Of a stretch of DNA of 64,000 bases, positions 43,121 to 54,965 are shown in pieces; within the stretch, counting starts at the first letter, position 1, and every line of letters begins with the position of its first letter. The notes below the pieces were generated by a model. It was not told the DNA's origin and made no database searches. It saw only the letters and a program-made list of their open reading frames with translations. Location: contig NW_004450397.1 in the NCBI RefSeq assembly GCF_000321225.1, positions 1,546,723 through 1,610,722 on the forward strand, in the 5' to 3' direction. Source of the DNA: Odobenus rosmarus divergens. Taxonomy: Eukaryota > Chordata > Mammalia > Carnivora > Odobenidae. The position numbers and the translations under genes were made by a program.

Positions 43121-43714
43121 TTAAATCTTAATTCCATCTTTTGCCCATACTAGAACCTGTCAAAGTGATTTAACTGCTACCTTTTTACATGTGTCATACC
43201 AGGCTTTTTGCTTTTTTAAAAAATTCCAATAGGATCTCGATATTACCTTCTACCAGGACAGCTACAATTTATTCCAAGCTACCCAATCTTCCTTGGAATT
43301 CAAGTTAAAACAAAGCAAAACAAGTCAAAATCCATGACAGCTACAGAGATGAGAACTGATTAATCGATTAACATCCCCGAAACACATTACAAGGAGGGGA
43401 CGATAAATTAAGGCAGAGGACATCATTTTCAACCCGATTCCCTGAGCGTTCTTTACAGAAATCATTATCCTAATCATAACCACAATCCATCCCGCCCAGA
43501 GAAAAATATCTATATTATTATTATTACTGGTTAACAGCAACAAGTCATTTGATCACATCACAGTGCAAAACGAGATGCTATATAATTACACTTAACTTTG
43601 AAAACACTCCCCCCTTTGCAAATCAGATACACATATTTATATATAATCTATGAATCAGAAGACAAATAAAACAAGAGCTGTTCTTCACCACGCAAAAGCC
43701 AAGCGGAGATTTAC

Positions 43715-43970
43715 CTCAGCAGTGCATGCAGTAAAATAATCCCATCACCCTTTTGTTTGTGTTTACTGTTAGTGTATCCTCTCTCTTTCTTTCTTTCCTG
43801 TGCCTAACGTGTGTTTGTGCACTGCAGTTGGTAGTGGAAACTAAGGCAGTGGATCTGTAGCTAAGGGTAATCCTGTTTTTACTTCCTCCATCTTCAGCGA
43901 GGAGCAGGGTTAGCCCGGGACAGCTGGTCAAACCCCGAGAAACCGATCCGCCGGAGCCCGAGCACATCTC
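43715..43970 (-). other. IKZF2: Probable IKZF2 non-coding exon 1 (5' UTR); upstream end uncertain
   Basis: The minus strand at the edge of the CpG island ends in CACTGCTGAG followed by GTAAATCTCC, a usable donor at 43,709-43,714. It is the best donor I see between the island and exon 2. Splicing here to the exon 2 acceptor gives a leader reading CTGAG then CACTGCACTTTGACT and the Helios ATG. An in-frame TGA lies upstream in this leader, which supports the annotated start. The 5' boundary is not visible, since the promoter has no TATA box and start sites are probably spread through 43.9-44.3 kb. Position, donor and CpG island fit the usual Ikaros-family layout of an untranslated first exon and a coding second exon. 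Transcript data would be needed to fix the ends. Confidence 0.55.
43716..43745 (-). CDS. Candidate upstream ORF of 9 codons in the IKZF2 leader
   Basis: On the minus strand ATG at 43,743-43,745 opens MGLFYCMHC, and the TGA stop ends one base before the proposed exon 1 donor. It has G at +4 and a G at -3 (GTGATGG). The frame differs from that of Helios, and an in-frame TGA for the Helios frame overlaps the upstream ATG. If exon 1 is right, ribosomes would meet this small frame before the main start, which commonly lowers translation of the main frame. The same frame is open further up to an ATG at 43,965-43,967, so with a more upstream start site it would be an 83-codon frame. Whether it is translated cannot be judged from sequence. 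Confidence 0.35.
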   Translation of the reverse strand: MGLFYCMHC

Positions 43971-44650
43971 CCCCGCCGGCCGGGCTCGCGCAGACGCCCG
44001 CGGGCGGAGGGCGGGCTGGCGGCGGCACCAGACGGCGGGGCCCAGGGCGCGGGCAGGCGGACGTGCGTGCGCGCGCGTGTGTGTGTGCGTGTGTGCGGGG
44101 CCTGGGTGCCTGCGCGCGCGCGCGCGCGTGTGCGCGCGGGTTGGAGAGGGCGCGTGTGCGCGTGTCTGCGCTCTGGGCCGCTCGGCGCGCTCGGCAATCG
44201 ATTACAGGACAAGTGCTGCCCCGCGGCTCCGCGACGCGCGCACTCCCTCGCGCCCACCCGGGCGCCCGGCCGCGTCGCCCCCGGCCCTGCGGCCCCGCAA
44301 ACAGCGGACCCCGCCCCCAAAGGGGGGACCAGGTAACCTGCTTCCGAGAGTGCCACGGCGACCCCAAACCGCTCCCCCCAAGTCATAATAAATCTCACGT
44401 TTTCTGCCGGCTGGGAAGGAAGGATTGGAGCGGTGAGGGGAGGTTCATTTCGGCCGCTTGAAGTTTTCTTTCAAACTGGGATTTGTGACGAGGCCGGGCG
44501 AAGGGAGCGGGACGACGATTCAGGCGCCCGACGCGGAGCTCAGGCATCGGCGTCCTGGCCGGAGCCGGGGTGTGCGCGTGGACCCACCCACTCGGGCTTC
44601 GCAATTAACTATGCGGTACAATTTCAGAAAACGGCACCGGGGAGACCGGG
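43890..44650. promoter_or_regulatory. CpG island promoter of IKZF2
   Basis: A sharp change from AT-rich to GC-rich DNA with very frequent CG dinucleotides, unique in this CpG-poor window. It contains a GC box (CCCCGCCCCC near 44,309), an inverted CCAAT (ATTGG near 44,423, reading CCAAT on the gene strand) and long CG/TG alternating runs. No TATA box is seen. It lies directly upstream of the proposed exon 1 on the minus strand, so I read it as the Helios promoter. CpG islands often fire in both directions; a plus-strand transcript is possible but no plus-strand exon can be supported. Confidence 0.85.
44061..44165. repeat. Alternating purine-pyrimidine (CG/TG) runs, Z-DNA-prone
   Basis: Three runs of strict purine-pyrimidine alternation: 44,061-44,097 (37 bases, GC then GT dinucleotides), 44,111-44,138 (28 bases, mostly GC) and about 44,150-44,165. 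Alternating CG and TG tracts are the classic sequence able to adopt left-handed Z-DNA under negative supercoiling. They sit inside the promoter island and account for several open frames rich in Arg, Ala, Cys and Val on both strands, which are not genes. Confidence 0.85.
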
Positions 44651-46879
44651 ACACGAATCAGGATGAATTGAGGGAATGAATTGAGAAGGAAATTCAGGTC
44701 TGAGATGAAGCTCAACTATTTTGAAAGTGCTTTACAGTGCAAGTTTAAAATTAGAGTGTTTACTTGCTTTTACTCCCCAGGGTTTGTGCCGCATTCACCA
44801 AAGTCAAAGGAACGGTTGAGGGTCCAAAAAGTTGGTACGAGGGAAGTGTTGCCGTCAGTATCATCAGGTACAGCACAGCTTTTTTATTTGGGAAGAACGT
44901 CTGTGGATCGTCATGAAAAAAACAAATGCATATTTCTCCTACAAATAGTATCATTTAGCATCTAACTTAACCACATTTGCAAAAAGAGGGAATAGAGGCT
45001 TCTATAATTAAAGGGAAAAGGAAAATGAAAGGAGCTGAAAATACTGAACTGTGTAGTCTGGGTGGCTTAAGTTTGAAAACACATGAAATGATCAGGACTG
45101 CCAAACAGCATTTCTGAGAAACCATATCACAGATTGTGAAGAAAATCAGTGCTGAAAGAGTTAGGAGGAAGCATCGTACTCCTACTCCTTTCAAGAATCC
45201 CAAAAATAGTTGTTGAGTTTTGGGTTGGTTTTGTGCGTGTGTGTGTGTATGTGTGTGTTTTCCTGCTGTGGAAAGAGAAATGCTACACTGAAAATAAAAT
45301 CATCAACTATATCTTAAACACTAGTCTGTAGGTCTGTAAAATTTTAGACCATCTCTTTTCATTAGATTTCAGGGTGGGGAAGGAATTCATTCACATTAAT
45401 AAACACTAAATAATGGATACCATGGGACTTGTATAGTAACTATATTTAAGTTGTATAATGAATTACTTCTTAAGAGTTTATTTCATGCATTGTATTTTTT
45501 AAACAATTGTGCAAATAGGCTCGTTTTTAAATTATGGAAAATGAAAGTTGGTGCCATAATGCAAACAAGATTAATCAATTTTCATTGGAGAGCAAATCAT
45601 TTGGGCTGGGGTCAGCAACAACAACTTTATGACAATTTTAAGAAAAATTGCAGTTACTGTGAGTTTTATATATATATATATACACATATTTTTTTTCTGC
45701 CCTGTGAGTTATATATTGGTAAGGCAGATTTTTGTGTGTTTTTTTAAGCCTATTATCTAAGTAAAATTAATTTTCCTGAAGTCATATTTGGTAAGGACTG
45801 AAATTAGAGCTCCCACAAGTCATTCTAATCATCCCGGTAGATAGCAAAGATTTTAATCCTAAATTATCTTAGAAAATTGGAATGTTGTTCATTATATATA
45901 AATTCCCAATATATAAAGAGAAACGTAACTTCCCTGAATTGCCACAAGTCCTTCCTAAAATTTAAGCCTGTGTTTAAGTATCTGCAAAGTTATGGAGGTC
46001 CTTGGAAAAGATGAATTTAAAACATACTCAAAATTAAGATGAAATATCTGGATAGTTTAAGCAGTCTAATTACTAGTAGAAGAGGATCCATTGTGAAGTC
46101 TTAAGGAACCATCCTCAAATTTCCCAAAGCTACCAGAGTTGGAATAGTCCTTACCCCTAGCTGGTTGGAGCTTAATTTAGCTCCCTTGAAAGCCTATCCT
46201 TTTCATGAGTTACTTTCATTGGCTCCAGAATCACCAGAGGCACACTCTCTCCCTCTAGTGGCTAAGCATTCAGACACTACATTCGGTGGCCAAGAATGGG
46301 GGATTTAGGTAGAGGACAATGGCTCCCAAATTTTAGAATGGCAAAGATCATATAACCACTTGTGAGAATTAGACCATTTTGGGAAATTTTTCCTGTTTTT
46401 AACGTCTTATGTTTCTTTCTCATTTGCAGATCATGGTATGTCCAACTCACCCCAAAGAAGTCAAGGTTGTGTTTACATAACTAAAACCAGGGGTTCTGTT
46501 TCATCCTCTGCAGTTGAATCATCCTGGCTCTGAGACTCAAAATGTACTTGTAGAAAGGAACCTTTGTATAAACTGTAGTAATTCATTGTGTTCACAATTT
46601 TTCTCTACAGTATTTTTATAGTGGTTAGAGGGTATATTTATTTCCATCCTTTGCTGTAACTATGCTACACACATTTTAAAAGTACATATATGGTTATACT
46701 ATGCATAAAAATGTATCACTAGGGAAGTGCAGTACCATATAAATAATCACTTTGGGGAGTTAGTGAGGAGGTGGGGAGAAAACATACCCACACCCACCAT
46801 TTTTCAAACAGCTGCTGCTTTCTCATCCTTTCTGTCCCATCCTACTGGAAACTGTGCCAACCCTGCACCAACCCTTATC

Positions 46880-47075
46880 TTAGCTCTTTGCACATTTCTT
46901 TCAATATACGATTTGTAAATTTTTTTTATTTGTTGAGTTTTAAAAGAAAATCTGTCTCCCCCACTAGAATGTCATCTTTGTCTTATGTCTGTCCTGCTAA
47001 CAATTGTTTTCTCAGAACTAGCACAGTGTTTGGCACGTCGGTACTCAATAAACTTTTACTAAATGGATGAATGTG
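46880..47075 (+). mobile_element. L2 3' end
   Basis: CTCTTTGCACATTTCTTTC, CCCCACTAGAATGTCATCTT, GAACTAGCACAGTGTTTGGC and GTACTCAATAAACTTTTACT match the L2 3' end. A Can-SINE has inserted about 40 bases further on. Confidence 0.72.
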
Positions 47076-47116
47076 GAGCTAATCACATACTCACCTAGCT
47101 TCGTGTGTTAAACTGT

Positions 47117-47284
47117 GTTTTTTTTTTCTTCAAAGATTTATTTATTCATGAGAGACAGAGAGAGAGAGAGAGAGAAGCAGGCTCCCAGGGAGCAGGGAGC
47201 CCGATGCGGAACTCGATCCCAGGACCCCGGGATCATGACCCGAGCCGAAGGCAGACACCTAACCATCTGAGCCACCCAGGCACC
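47117..47284 (-). mobile_element. Can-SINE (inverted)
   Basis: AAAGATTTATTTATTCATGA tail side, (AG)n middle and TGAGCCACCCAGGCACC head complement. Flanked by TGTGTTAAACTG (from 47,104) and TGTGTTAAAACTG (from 47,285). Its CATGA-type tail makes it a relative of the copy at 18.9 kb. Confidence 0.93.
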
Positions 47285-48190
47285 TGTGTTAAAACTGTTT
47301 TTAAGGGACAAAAAGGGTAGGATAACAAAGATATATTCTAATTCCATAAAGATTTTGGTCAAGTCTTGGCTCATAAGTAATGTACAGACATTAACAGGTC
47401 AACTCTGGCTTATGTCCACGTGAAGAATGTGAATACCTTGCTAGATAATATAACTTATAAAGAGGAAGAGTGGTTAAAATTGTACATCAAATATAATTTT
47501 GAGTAAAATGCATTTATGTGACCACTCTGTTTCATAAACAAATTATTTCATGTTAATGCCTGATCATTCATAAACTAAGTTGACTAACAGAATGCAACAG
47601 ATTTGTTTCTGTAATCACTAAATGCAATTAGCAAAAGAACATTTTTAAAAGGCAGTGTAGCTAAAAGGTACATTATGAAGTATTTTGTTTTCTTTGGATG
47701 GCTTATTTTATCTGTGTTAGATTTAAAAGCCCTAGTACCCTTTGAAGAAATTTTAATAAAAGTGAATTTAACAAAAATTTGTTCAAGGAATTCATTCCAT
47801 GTTTTTAACTTTTGTTTTTAGCAGAGGGCAAGAGGGGACAATTCTAAACATTGCAATACTTTCCTAATATTAAAGGTGAAATTTTTGGAAATTAATTATA
47901 TAGTAATTATTTTTATTTAGACAGCTTTGTTGTGCAGATATAGAACATAATCACCCAAAGTAGGTTCCCTAAAGTAGCTTGGAACCCTGAAAAAGTTAAA
48001 ATTAACAAGCACACAGGCACAATGTTTTAAAACTGATTGCTTGTTGTTTTATTTTTGTCAGGTGTTGTTGTTCTCTTTGAAGTGGTGTTCTCTTTTAAGC
48101 GGGGTATGGAACAATGGTCTCATATTCTCCTGTCGACCTAGATTGGCACTATGAAGAAGCAAGCAAGCCAGATATAGAACCATAATTTCA

Positions 48191-48380
48191 TTAAAGATTT
48201 TTTTAATTTATTTATTTGAGAGAGAGAGAATGAGAGATAGCACGGGAGGGAAGAGGGTCAGAGGGAGAAGCAGACTCCCTGCTGAGCAGAGAGCCCGACG
48301 TGGGACTCGATCCCGGGACTCCAGGATCATGACCTAAGCCGAAGGCAGTCGCTTAACCAACTGAGCCACGCAGGCGCCCC
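48191..48380 (-). mobile_element. Can-SINE (inverted) with perfect 16-base duplication
   Basis: TTAAAGATTTTTTTAATTTA tail side and TGAGCCACGCAGGCGCCCC head complement. TAGAACCATAATTTCA stands at 48,175-48,190 and 48,381-48,396. Confidence 0.94.
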
Positions 48381-50099
48381 TAGAACCATAATTTCAAAGA
48401 AAACATTCTAAGATATCAAATCCAGTTCATAAGTAAGGCATAGTACCTGAGTACATTGATTATCCTGGGTCTGTCTGGGGGACATGTAAGTCCCACATGG
48501 TTAGGGTCTTCTCATTCCATCCATCCTGAACAGTAGTTTCTTCTAACAATTCTTAAGAGTGTCACTTTGCAATTAGAGATAAGGCTCTTGTGCAAATACC
48601 CATGTCCCTAGAAAAGGTAACATTGTGACTTAAATTCACACTTTGATAGAATGATATCAGATCTCTTCTAGAGAGTACATTTTGATGTGGAGCAGAAGAT
48701 AAGCTATCTCTATCCCAAATAAGAATTATAAATTGTGGGAGTTAAACTTAGACCAAGGGGGTAAGAACTGGAGAAGTTTCTGAGTAAAAATGAAAGTACA
48801 CATTTTTAAAGATGCCATCAGAATATATCATAGTTACTTTAAAAAGCAGATGTGTTCGGCATTTGAGGAAATGAATTCTATTAATGCAAAAGTGAAGGAA
48901 CTTTGAGCTGGGCCGAGTGTAGATAGCTGATGCTCAAAAACAACTCTAAAAGGCATTGAGGAGAACATTGTTCTAAAACACCCTAAAATTTATGAACACA
49001 AAAAATATAATGAGGTTATTGAACTCTCCAACAAAGTGTTAGCACAAGAGAAGAAGAAGACTATTCAACTTTCTGAAGACACAACTTACAAATGAAAAGG
49101 ATAATAATAAGGAGAACACGTTGTCTACTGAGCATTAATTCAGATACAAGATAATAAACACCCTCCGGGGATAAGAAGGAAAATAATAAATGATCATTTG
49201 ACTTTGGAATTGGTAAGTGAAACTAGGGCATATTAGTCTAAAGATCTATAATACCAACAGTCAGATTCTGCTAGAGATATCCACAGTCTCAAGCAGATGA
49301 CAGGGTTGCATCTCAAGGGAAAGACTTGGTAGTTAAACCAGTGCCAATAGGAGTGTGATCCCGTTTTGTTTTGTTTTTTAATCCTGTGAAAAGCTCACGG
49401 AATTACATGTCCAGTTTTTGTGAGAAGCCTCAACTCTGTAAACCAAAATTCTTTCGCAGTACAGCCGAGTCTAATCACATGTTTAAACAATCCTATATAG
49501 ACTGAAGAAAATAGAAGAACACATTACCAACAGAAAGTGAAGGAAAGAGTTCTGGGATTCAACCTTCCCCCTTTTTATGGCCAGACGGTGACAACTTAGG
49601 GAATTCAAAGCCACACACGGATAGAAATGGGGAGCCGTTTCCTGCCTGATAACAACGGCTGTGGTTTGGAGGAGGGAAATTAATCAAAGAAAGGTCATTT
49701 ACAGGTAGTAAAGTCAAATGTCACCTCCCCCAATTCTCATGACTTGTGGTTTAGAGAAAGGTTAGCTTAATATAGAGGTTAGTGTGGCATTCTGAACTGT
49801 CTCAAGACATGATATATGAAGATGAGAATAACACTATCAGTATCCCTCCCCCTAACATCTATGTTCAGGCTTCAAAAAGGTATTTAAAACTTGACATCAT
49901 GGTGAGGTACTAGACACCTGGGAAAGTCCCACTTAATAGACTAAGGATAGCATCAAAAGTCCTATAAACTATATTCCAGAAAATGCCTCATAGAAGACTA
50001 TGTTTTTGAAATACATAATTTTTGAGAAATCCTTATGCAGAATCTACAGCACTTGAGATTATATAACTGATTTCAATGTAGTGGTATCAGTGGACTAGC

Positions 50100-50300
50100 T
50101 AATTACCATCATTACCATTATAGGCATTTACTTTATGCCAAGCATCATGATAAATATATTACATGCATTCTCATTTAACCCCTATAGTCATCTTTAAGAG
50201 ATAATATTAACCCCATTTTTCACATGAAAAAATTGAAGTGTGGATACATTATTTTTTCAGGATAGCATAATGTCAGAGCTGGACTCAAAGACATGTCTTA
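50100..50300 (-). mobile_element. MIR relic (inverted)
   Basis: TTTATGCCAAGCATCATGAT, TCTCATTTAACCCCTATAGT and CAGAGCTGGACTCAAAGACA follow the MIR complement. Confidence 0.6.
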
Positions 50301-51326
50301 AATTCTAAAAACCCATAGTAATAACCACCATGATGTATTTATCAGTCATACAGAACTGTTGCTGCAGTTAACTCCAACCCTTTGGGTAACTACTGTCCAA
50401 TATTGAACTACTTGGAAGAAAACCCAAATATCCACGATGTTCTTAGAAGTTTACTCGAATTTGGTATCAACATAGAACTCTACCAAATCCAGTGCCAATC
50501 TGTTTGAAACATGACCTATTTGACGTCTAATACTTTAACAGCAGGTATCCATCCACCTTCTTCCTCAAGCTCTTCTGAACTAGTGAATGACATGAGAGAA
50601 CAACTGAGAGTGAATTAAAAGATAACCACCCCATAAAGAATTGAGTATCAATTAATGGTGACAAAGAGGTATAGACAAGATCTTAACTTTAAATTCTGGG
50701 TCACCAAGCATATTTGCACTTTTGTTTCAAAAGGGTTTGCTTCTGATTCACTGTTCCCAAAAACAAGCATCACACTTCTTCCCTTGGTACTTACTTCACC
50801 TATGTGTGCAAAGAATGAATGATTAAATTTATGTGGTGAACTTTGTGATTTTAAATGGTTACGGTATTCTTAAATGGCATTTTGATTTCAAGAAACAGAT
50901 TTTTTTTTTTTTCTAGTGGAGAGCAACTCTCAGTTTATAGTAAAGGTCAATTTGAACATTTTGCTAGGATCCATTAAACAAAGCCTGTGAGATTAGGGTT
51001 TTTCTGTTTTAATTTACAAATTGAATACTGGAATAGAGACATAAAACTATACTGTTTCAATTAGTTTTTTCTCTCCCACTTTGCATAGGTAATAGGAATT
51101 ATATATTTGTTCTTTCATAGCAGGGTTTTTTTTCAAAAAAGAAAAATAATATTTTTATTTGATAACAGAGATACTATTTATGAAGGAAGCTAATTGGTGG
51201 CTTTGGGGGAAATTTGTTTTAGGACATTTTGAATAACTTGTCCTAAGGCAGAAGAGCTTCCCAAAACATCTTGAAATAGCCAAAATATGAAATGAACAAG
51301 GGGTCTGGTATGTTCATAACATATTC

Positions 51327-51526
51327 CTTTTTTTTTAAGATTTTATTTATTTATTTGAGAGAGAGAGCTGAGCGGGGGGGAACTGGAGGGGTGGAGGGGA
51401 GGGACAGAGGGACAAGCAGACTCTCCACTGGGCACAGAGCCGGATGGGGGCTTCATCCCAGGGCCCTGAGATCGTGACCTGAGCTGAAAGCAGATGCCTA
51501 ACCGACTGAGCTACCCAGGCGCCCCA
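51327..51526 (-). mobile_element. Can-SINE (inverted)
   Basis: AAGATTTTATTTATTTATTT tail side, G-rich middle and TGAGCTACCCAGGCGCCCC head complement. Flanked by TTCATAACATATTC (51,313-51,326) and TTCATAATATATTC (51,527-51,540), with one mismatch. Confidence 0.93.
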
Positions 51527-52770
51527 TTCATAATATATTCTTTTAAAAATAATTGGACATCTCCTGATACTTAAGTTCGAGAATAAATGCCTAACAGAAG
51601 ACTTGTTAAATAGTAAACAAGGATCCTCTTTCTTCACAATCTAATGTATCTGAGAGAGGGTACCCTTCTCCCAAGTCTTTGGGAATATTGCTTTCAGAGT
51701 TCATTACTGATGTGGAGGTGGACACTGCAGGCTCTAAGGCCTGATACCATTAGACAGTCTTTCATACACAGAATGCTTTGGTCAATTCCAAATCCAACAT
51801 TAGCCACTTCGTGATATTTTCACTTTCCATGTCATTTCCTATGTGGAGAAAGTATACTTAACAATTGTTTTCCTTTATGTATAAATGATGTTTCTAGGTT
51901 TCATACAGCCATGTTTTATAAGTTTAAACATTTTTAGTTGTCCTAGGTGCACCTATAAACTTGAATTTCTGTAACCCCACAAGCTAAAGGCCAGACCCTG
52001 GATAGTGAAGCTCACTAAGTTTATTCCATTTTGCATATGCACATGACCCTTGTCATCTGGCCAGACTTCTCTCCTGATCCTCAAGAATATCATGGTCTCA
52101 TGTTATGGTCTCCTTCTGCCTGTTATAGAACTTCAGTGAATCCTTCAGCCTCAGTCAAGCCAGGCTACTTAAGGAGATTCATGAGGCACAACAGCATTTT
52201 TGAGATAAGCTACCTAAATGGAACCATTCAGAGATCTGAGAGGAAAACCAGTAGATCTGAGAAGAAAGGAAGAGACCAACAGCAACAAATGCTGCCTGTT
52301 GGAATGACGCAGAAAACAGATTGGAGTCATTGAGGAGAGTGTGAGGAAACAGAGAGGCTGTGAGTATAGAACAATAATCTTAATGAGTTTGGCTATAAAA
52401 GGAAAGGTAGTGGCTAGCAGCTGGAGGAGGATGTGGGGTAGAGGGAGGTTTTGTTGTTTAAGATTTCAGCATGCTGATCGGAAGGTGTCAATAGCAAGTT
52501 AGAGCTTGGAGATAGAAGAAAAATGGTGAAGGGAGGTCCCTGAAGGGACAGGAAAAAAAAAATATCTAGAGCACAAGTGAAATAATTATACCTCTTGTAC
52601 GGAAGAGAAGCAAGAAAGGATGAGTACTTGCAAAGTCTGTTAGTTGATGTGATAGGAAGTTGGGGAGGGTTTGAAGAAGGTGTCAGTGTTATTTACTGAG
52701 ATTGAAGGGGAAAATGGCTGGATTGAAAGTTTAACAAAAGTGAGTAAGCTTGCAATACTTGCTGTGAAGA

Positions 52771-52818
52771 ATGTAAGAGAGGGTAACTTAAAAAATGTAA
52801 GAGAGGGTAACTTAAAAA
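52771..52818. repeat. Perfect 24-base tandem duplication
   Basis: ATGTAAGAGAGGGTAACTTA plus AAAA occurs twice without change (52,771-52,794 and 52,795-52,818). Confidence 0.9.
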
Positions 52819-54965
52819 ATATGGAGAGATTGATGGGCAGAATAGAGGAAACAGTTGAGGCTGGTGACCACAAATAAACCATCCATGTGCTTGATGTAAT
52901 AACTTATAGGTGAGCTCACAGACCAGGTATAATAATCTTGAAAATACGAACCACAGGATTGACCCAGTGTAGAAATTTCAATAGGTAGGGAGCTGTAAGA
53001 CCCTGGATCAGAAAAAGTTGAGTTTAATTAAAAGAAATAGAGTAATGGTCTATTGAGTGAGCTTTATAGAGAAGGATACCAACTGATAAGGTGCTGACCA
53101 ATATGAAAAGTAGAGGGATATAGAGACCTTGAGTCCCAGTGAGGTTGAAGAACTTGTCTAAAAGGGAATGCTGCGTGAGAGATATGAAAGTATATGGGAC
53201 TTTGAACAGAAATTTGATATTTCTGTTGAATAAAAAAATGCCAGGATCCAGAATGGAGATTGAGAAGTCATGACTTCTAGGGGTTGGATTATCAGAAAAG
53301 TGATAGGATAATCAGGAGATTACCTTGGGTCTTGGAGGTAGAGGAAGATACAGAACTAGGTTCTGAACTCTTTGAAGAGCTAGTCCCTGAAAGGTTGATA
53401 AATAACAGCAAAGAGGTAGAGTAGTGACGAGGTAGCATTGAAGAAGAGACATCAGAGTAACTACAGTTTTATACAGAAGTGTAAATATTCTGAAAAAATG
53501 GTTTGGGTTGTATGGACTGTTGATCCTCTTTCTTAACCCTGAGCTAGGTGAATTATAGGAAAATGGGTGGCCTTCTTTTGAGAGGACTATAGGTAGGGTG
53601 ACCTTAACATCTGTTTTGTCAATAACAGTCCCAATTTATACCTGTGGTCCTGACATAACTATTAATAGTGTCCTCTTTTACTCTTAAAAGTGTTCTGGTT
53701 TCTATGTTAAATTACGTGTTCACCCTCCCTTAAAAGGGAGTTGTGGCTTCAACAGAGAGCTCTTTCATTTAGGAAACAAATATTTTTTAAATCAGTGAGA
53801 GGACGTAGGATGAAATTTCTCGCTTGTTTTGCTTGAGAAAGGAGTTCCAGGGACCATGGTAAGAAAGGTTCGGGAGGGGGAGGAGCAGTGTTCTACCGAA
53901 TCAGAGGAGACCGCAAACATTGATTGACTTGAGAGTGTGGAATAGATGAGTTGGCCTCACCTGGAGCTCCCATCTTCCATTTCAATTTCCTTATCAACTT
54001 TCTGATTCCTTTGATCTGGAATCAGATTGACAGCCATGCCTTCAGAGGTTAAATATGCCTATCATTATTTATATCTTTACACTGTGGCCAGAAATTGTAG
54101 CACTGTATTCCAAGGTGAAAGACTCACAAGGCCTAAATTGCTACAGATCATGGCCATATAATGGCTCCTAATTGGGATGATAGCCTCCTAACACTTGCTT
54201 CCCCTTTGCTCTTACATTTTCAGTTCTCTTTCTTTGGAGTTTTGGCAGATTTGGCTTTCTCTGTCAGGTCAACTTCATTACTTACTTAAAAATCAGGGTA
54301 AGAAAACAAGACAGTTTCTGATCTCTGGATCTTATGAAGACTGGTATACTCACCGAAGTCATTAGATTTTGCTAAGCATTGTACACTGAGAGCTGATGAT
54401 GAAAGGAGTAGAGTACTTAAGTCAGATAATAATGCCAAAAACCAAATAGTAATGGCCAATCTTGCTGAAAGCAAAATATTCTTATGTCTCTAGTCACAGC
54501 CATAGGCTAAAATGCACCTTAAAAGACCAATATATCATGTAACCATATTGGAATTCAAAATTTTTTTGTAAAAGAAATGGTCCTACTTCCACTCATTGTA
54601 GAAATCCACATTACAATATCTTCATAGGAGACCTGTAAGTCAATGAAGTCATTTGTGTTTAAGTCTGCAAATAATATACTGCAGTGCAACTGAGGCATAA
54701 AGCTTATTGATGTAGCTCATGGAAATATAGATAAAGCCATTTCCCTGAGTTATGGACATTCTTCATTCACCATGACAAATAAAGTTAAATTAAGTTAAAA
54801 TGAGTGGTTTTTATTCACTTTCTAAAAATATTCATTCCAATTTACAATAGACTTCATAGGAATCCTTAAAGTAGTAAGTTTTCAGCATCAATTTAAAATA
54901 TGAATCATTTATTTAAAAATCTATGTAGTTTTTCAGAATTGCCTCATGATAAGAATTCAGCCTAC

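Larger units (their letters stand above)
40910..43714 (-). other. IKZF2: IKZF2 intron 1 (proposed)
   Basis: About 2.8 kb between the proposed exon 1 donor and the exon 2 acceptor. No Can-SINE or L1 is seen, which is notable beside the repeat-rich intron 3. The distal half (40.9-42.2 kb) is ordinary AT-rich sequence. The proximal half (42.3-43.13 kb) is made of long purine or pyrimidine stretches, a TCC microsatellite and a G-run. The long open frames over 42.5-43.1 kb, rich in Lys, Arg and Glu (or Leu, Pro and Ser), follow from this base bias and are not genes. Confidence 0.55.

Noticed and set aside
42540..43124. 194-codon plus-strand open frame rich in Lys, Arg, Glu and Pro
   Set aside because: It follows from long purine and pyrimidine tracts; composition is low-complexity and it lies antisense in the proposed intron 1.
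44320..44340. Plus-strand donor-like GACCAG then GTAACC in the island, as the first exon of a divergent transcript
   Set aside because: One donor-like match is not enough; no following plus-strand exon or coding peptide was found.
43894..44461. Several long open frames on both strands in the CpG island
   Set aside because: They come from GC-rich, stop-poor DNA and CG/TG repeats, overlap each other in many frames, and show no domain or splice logic.
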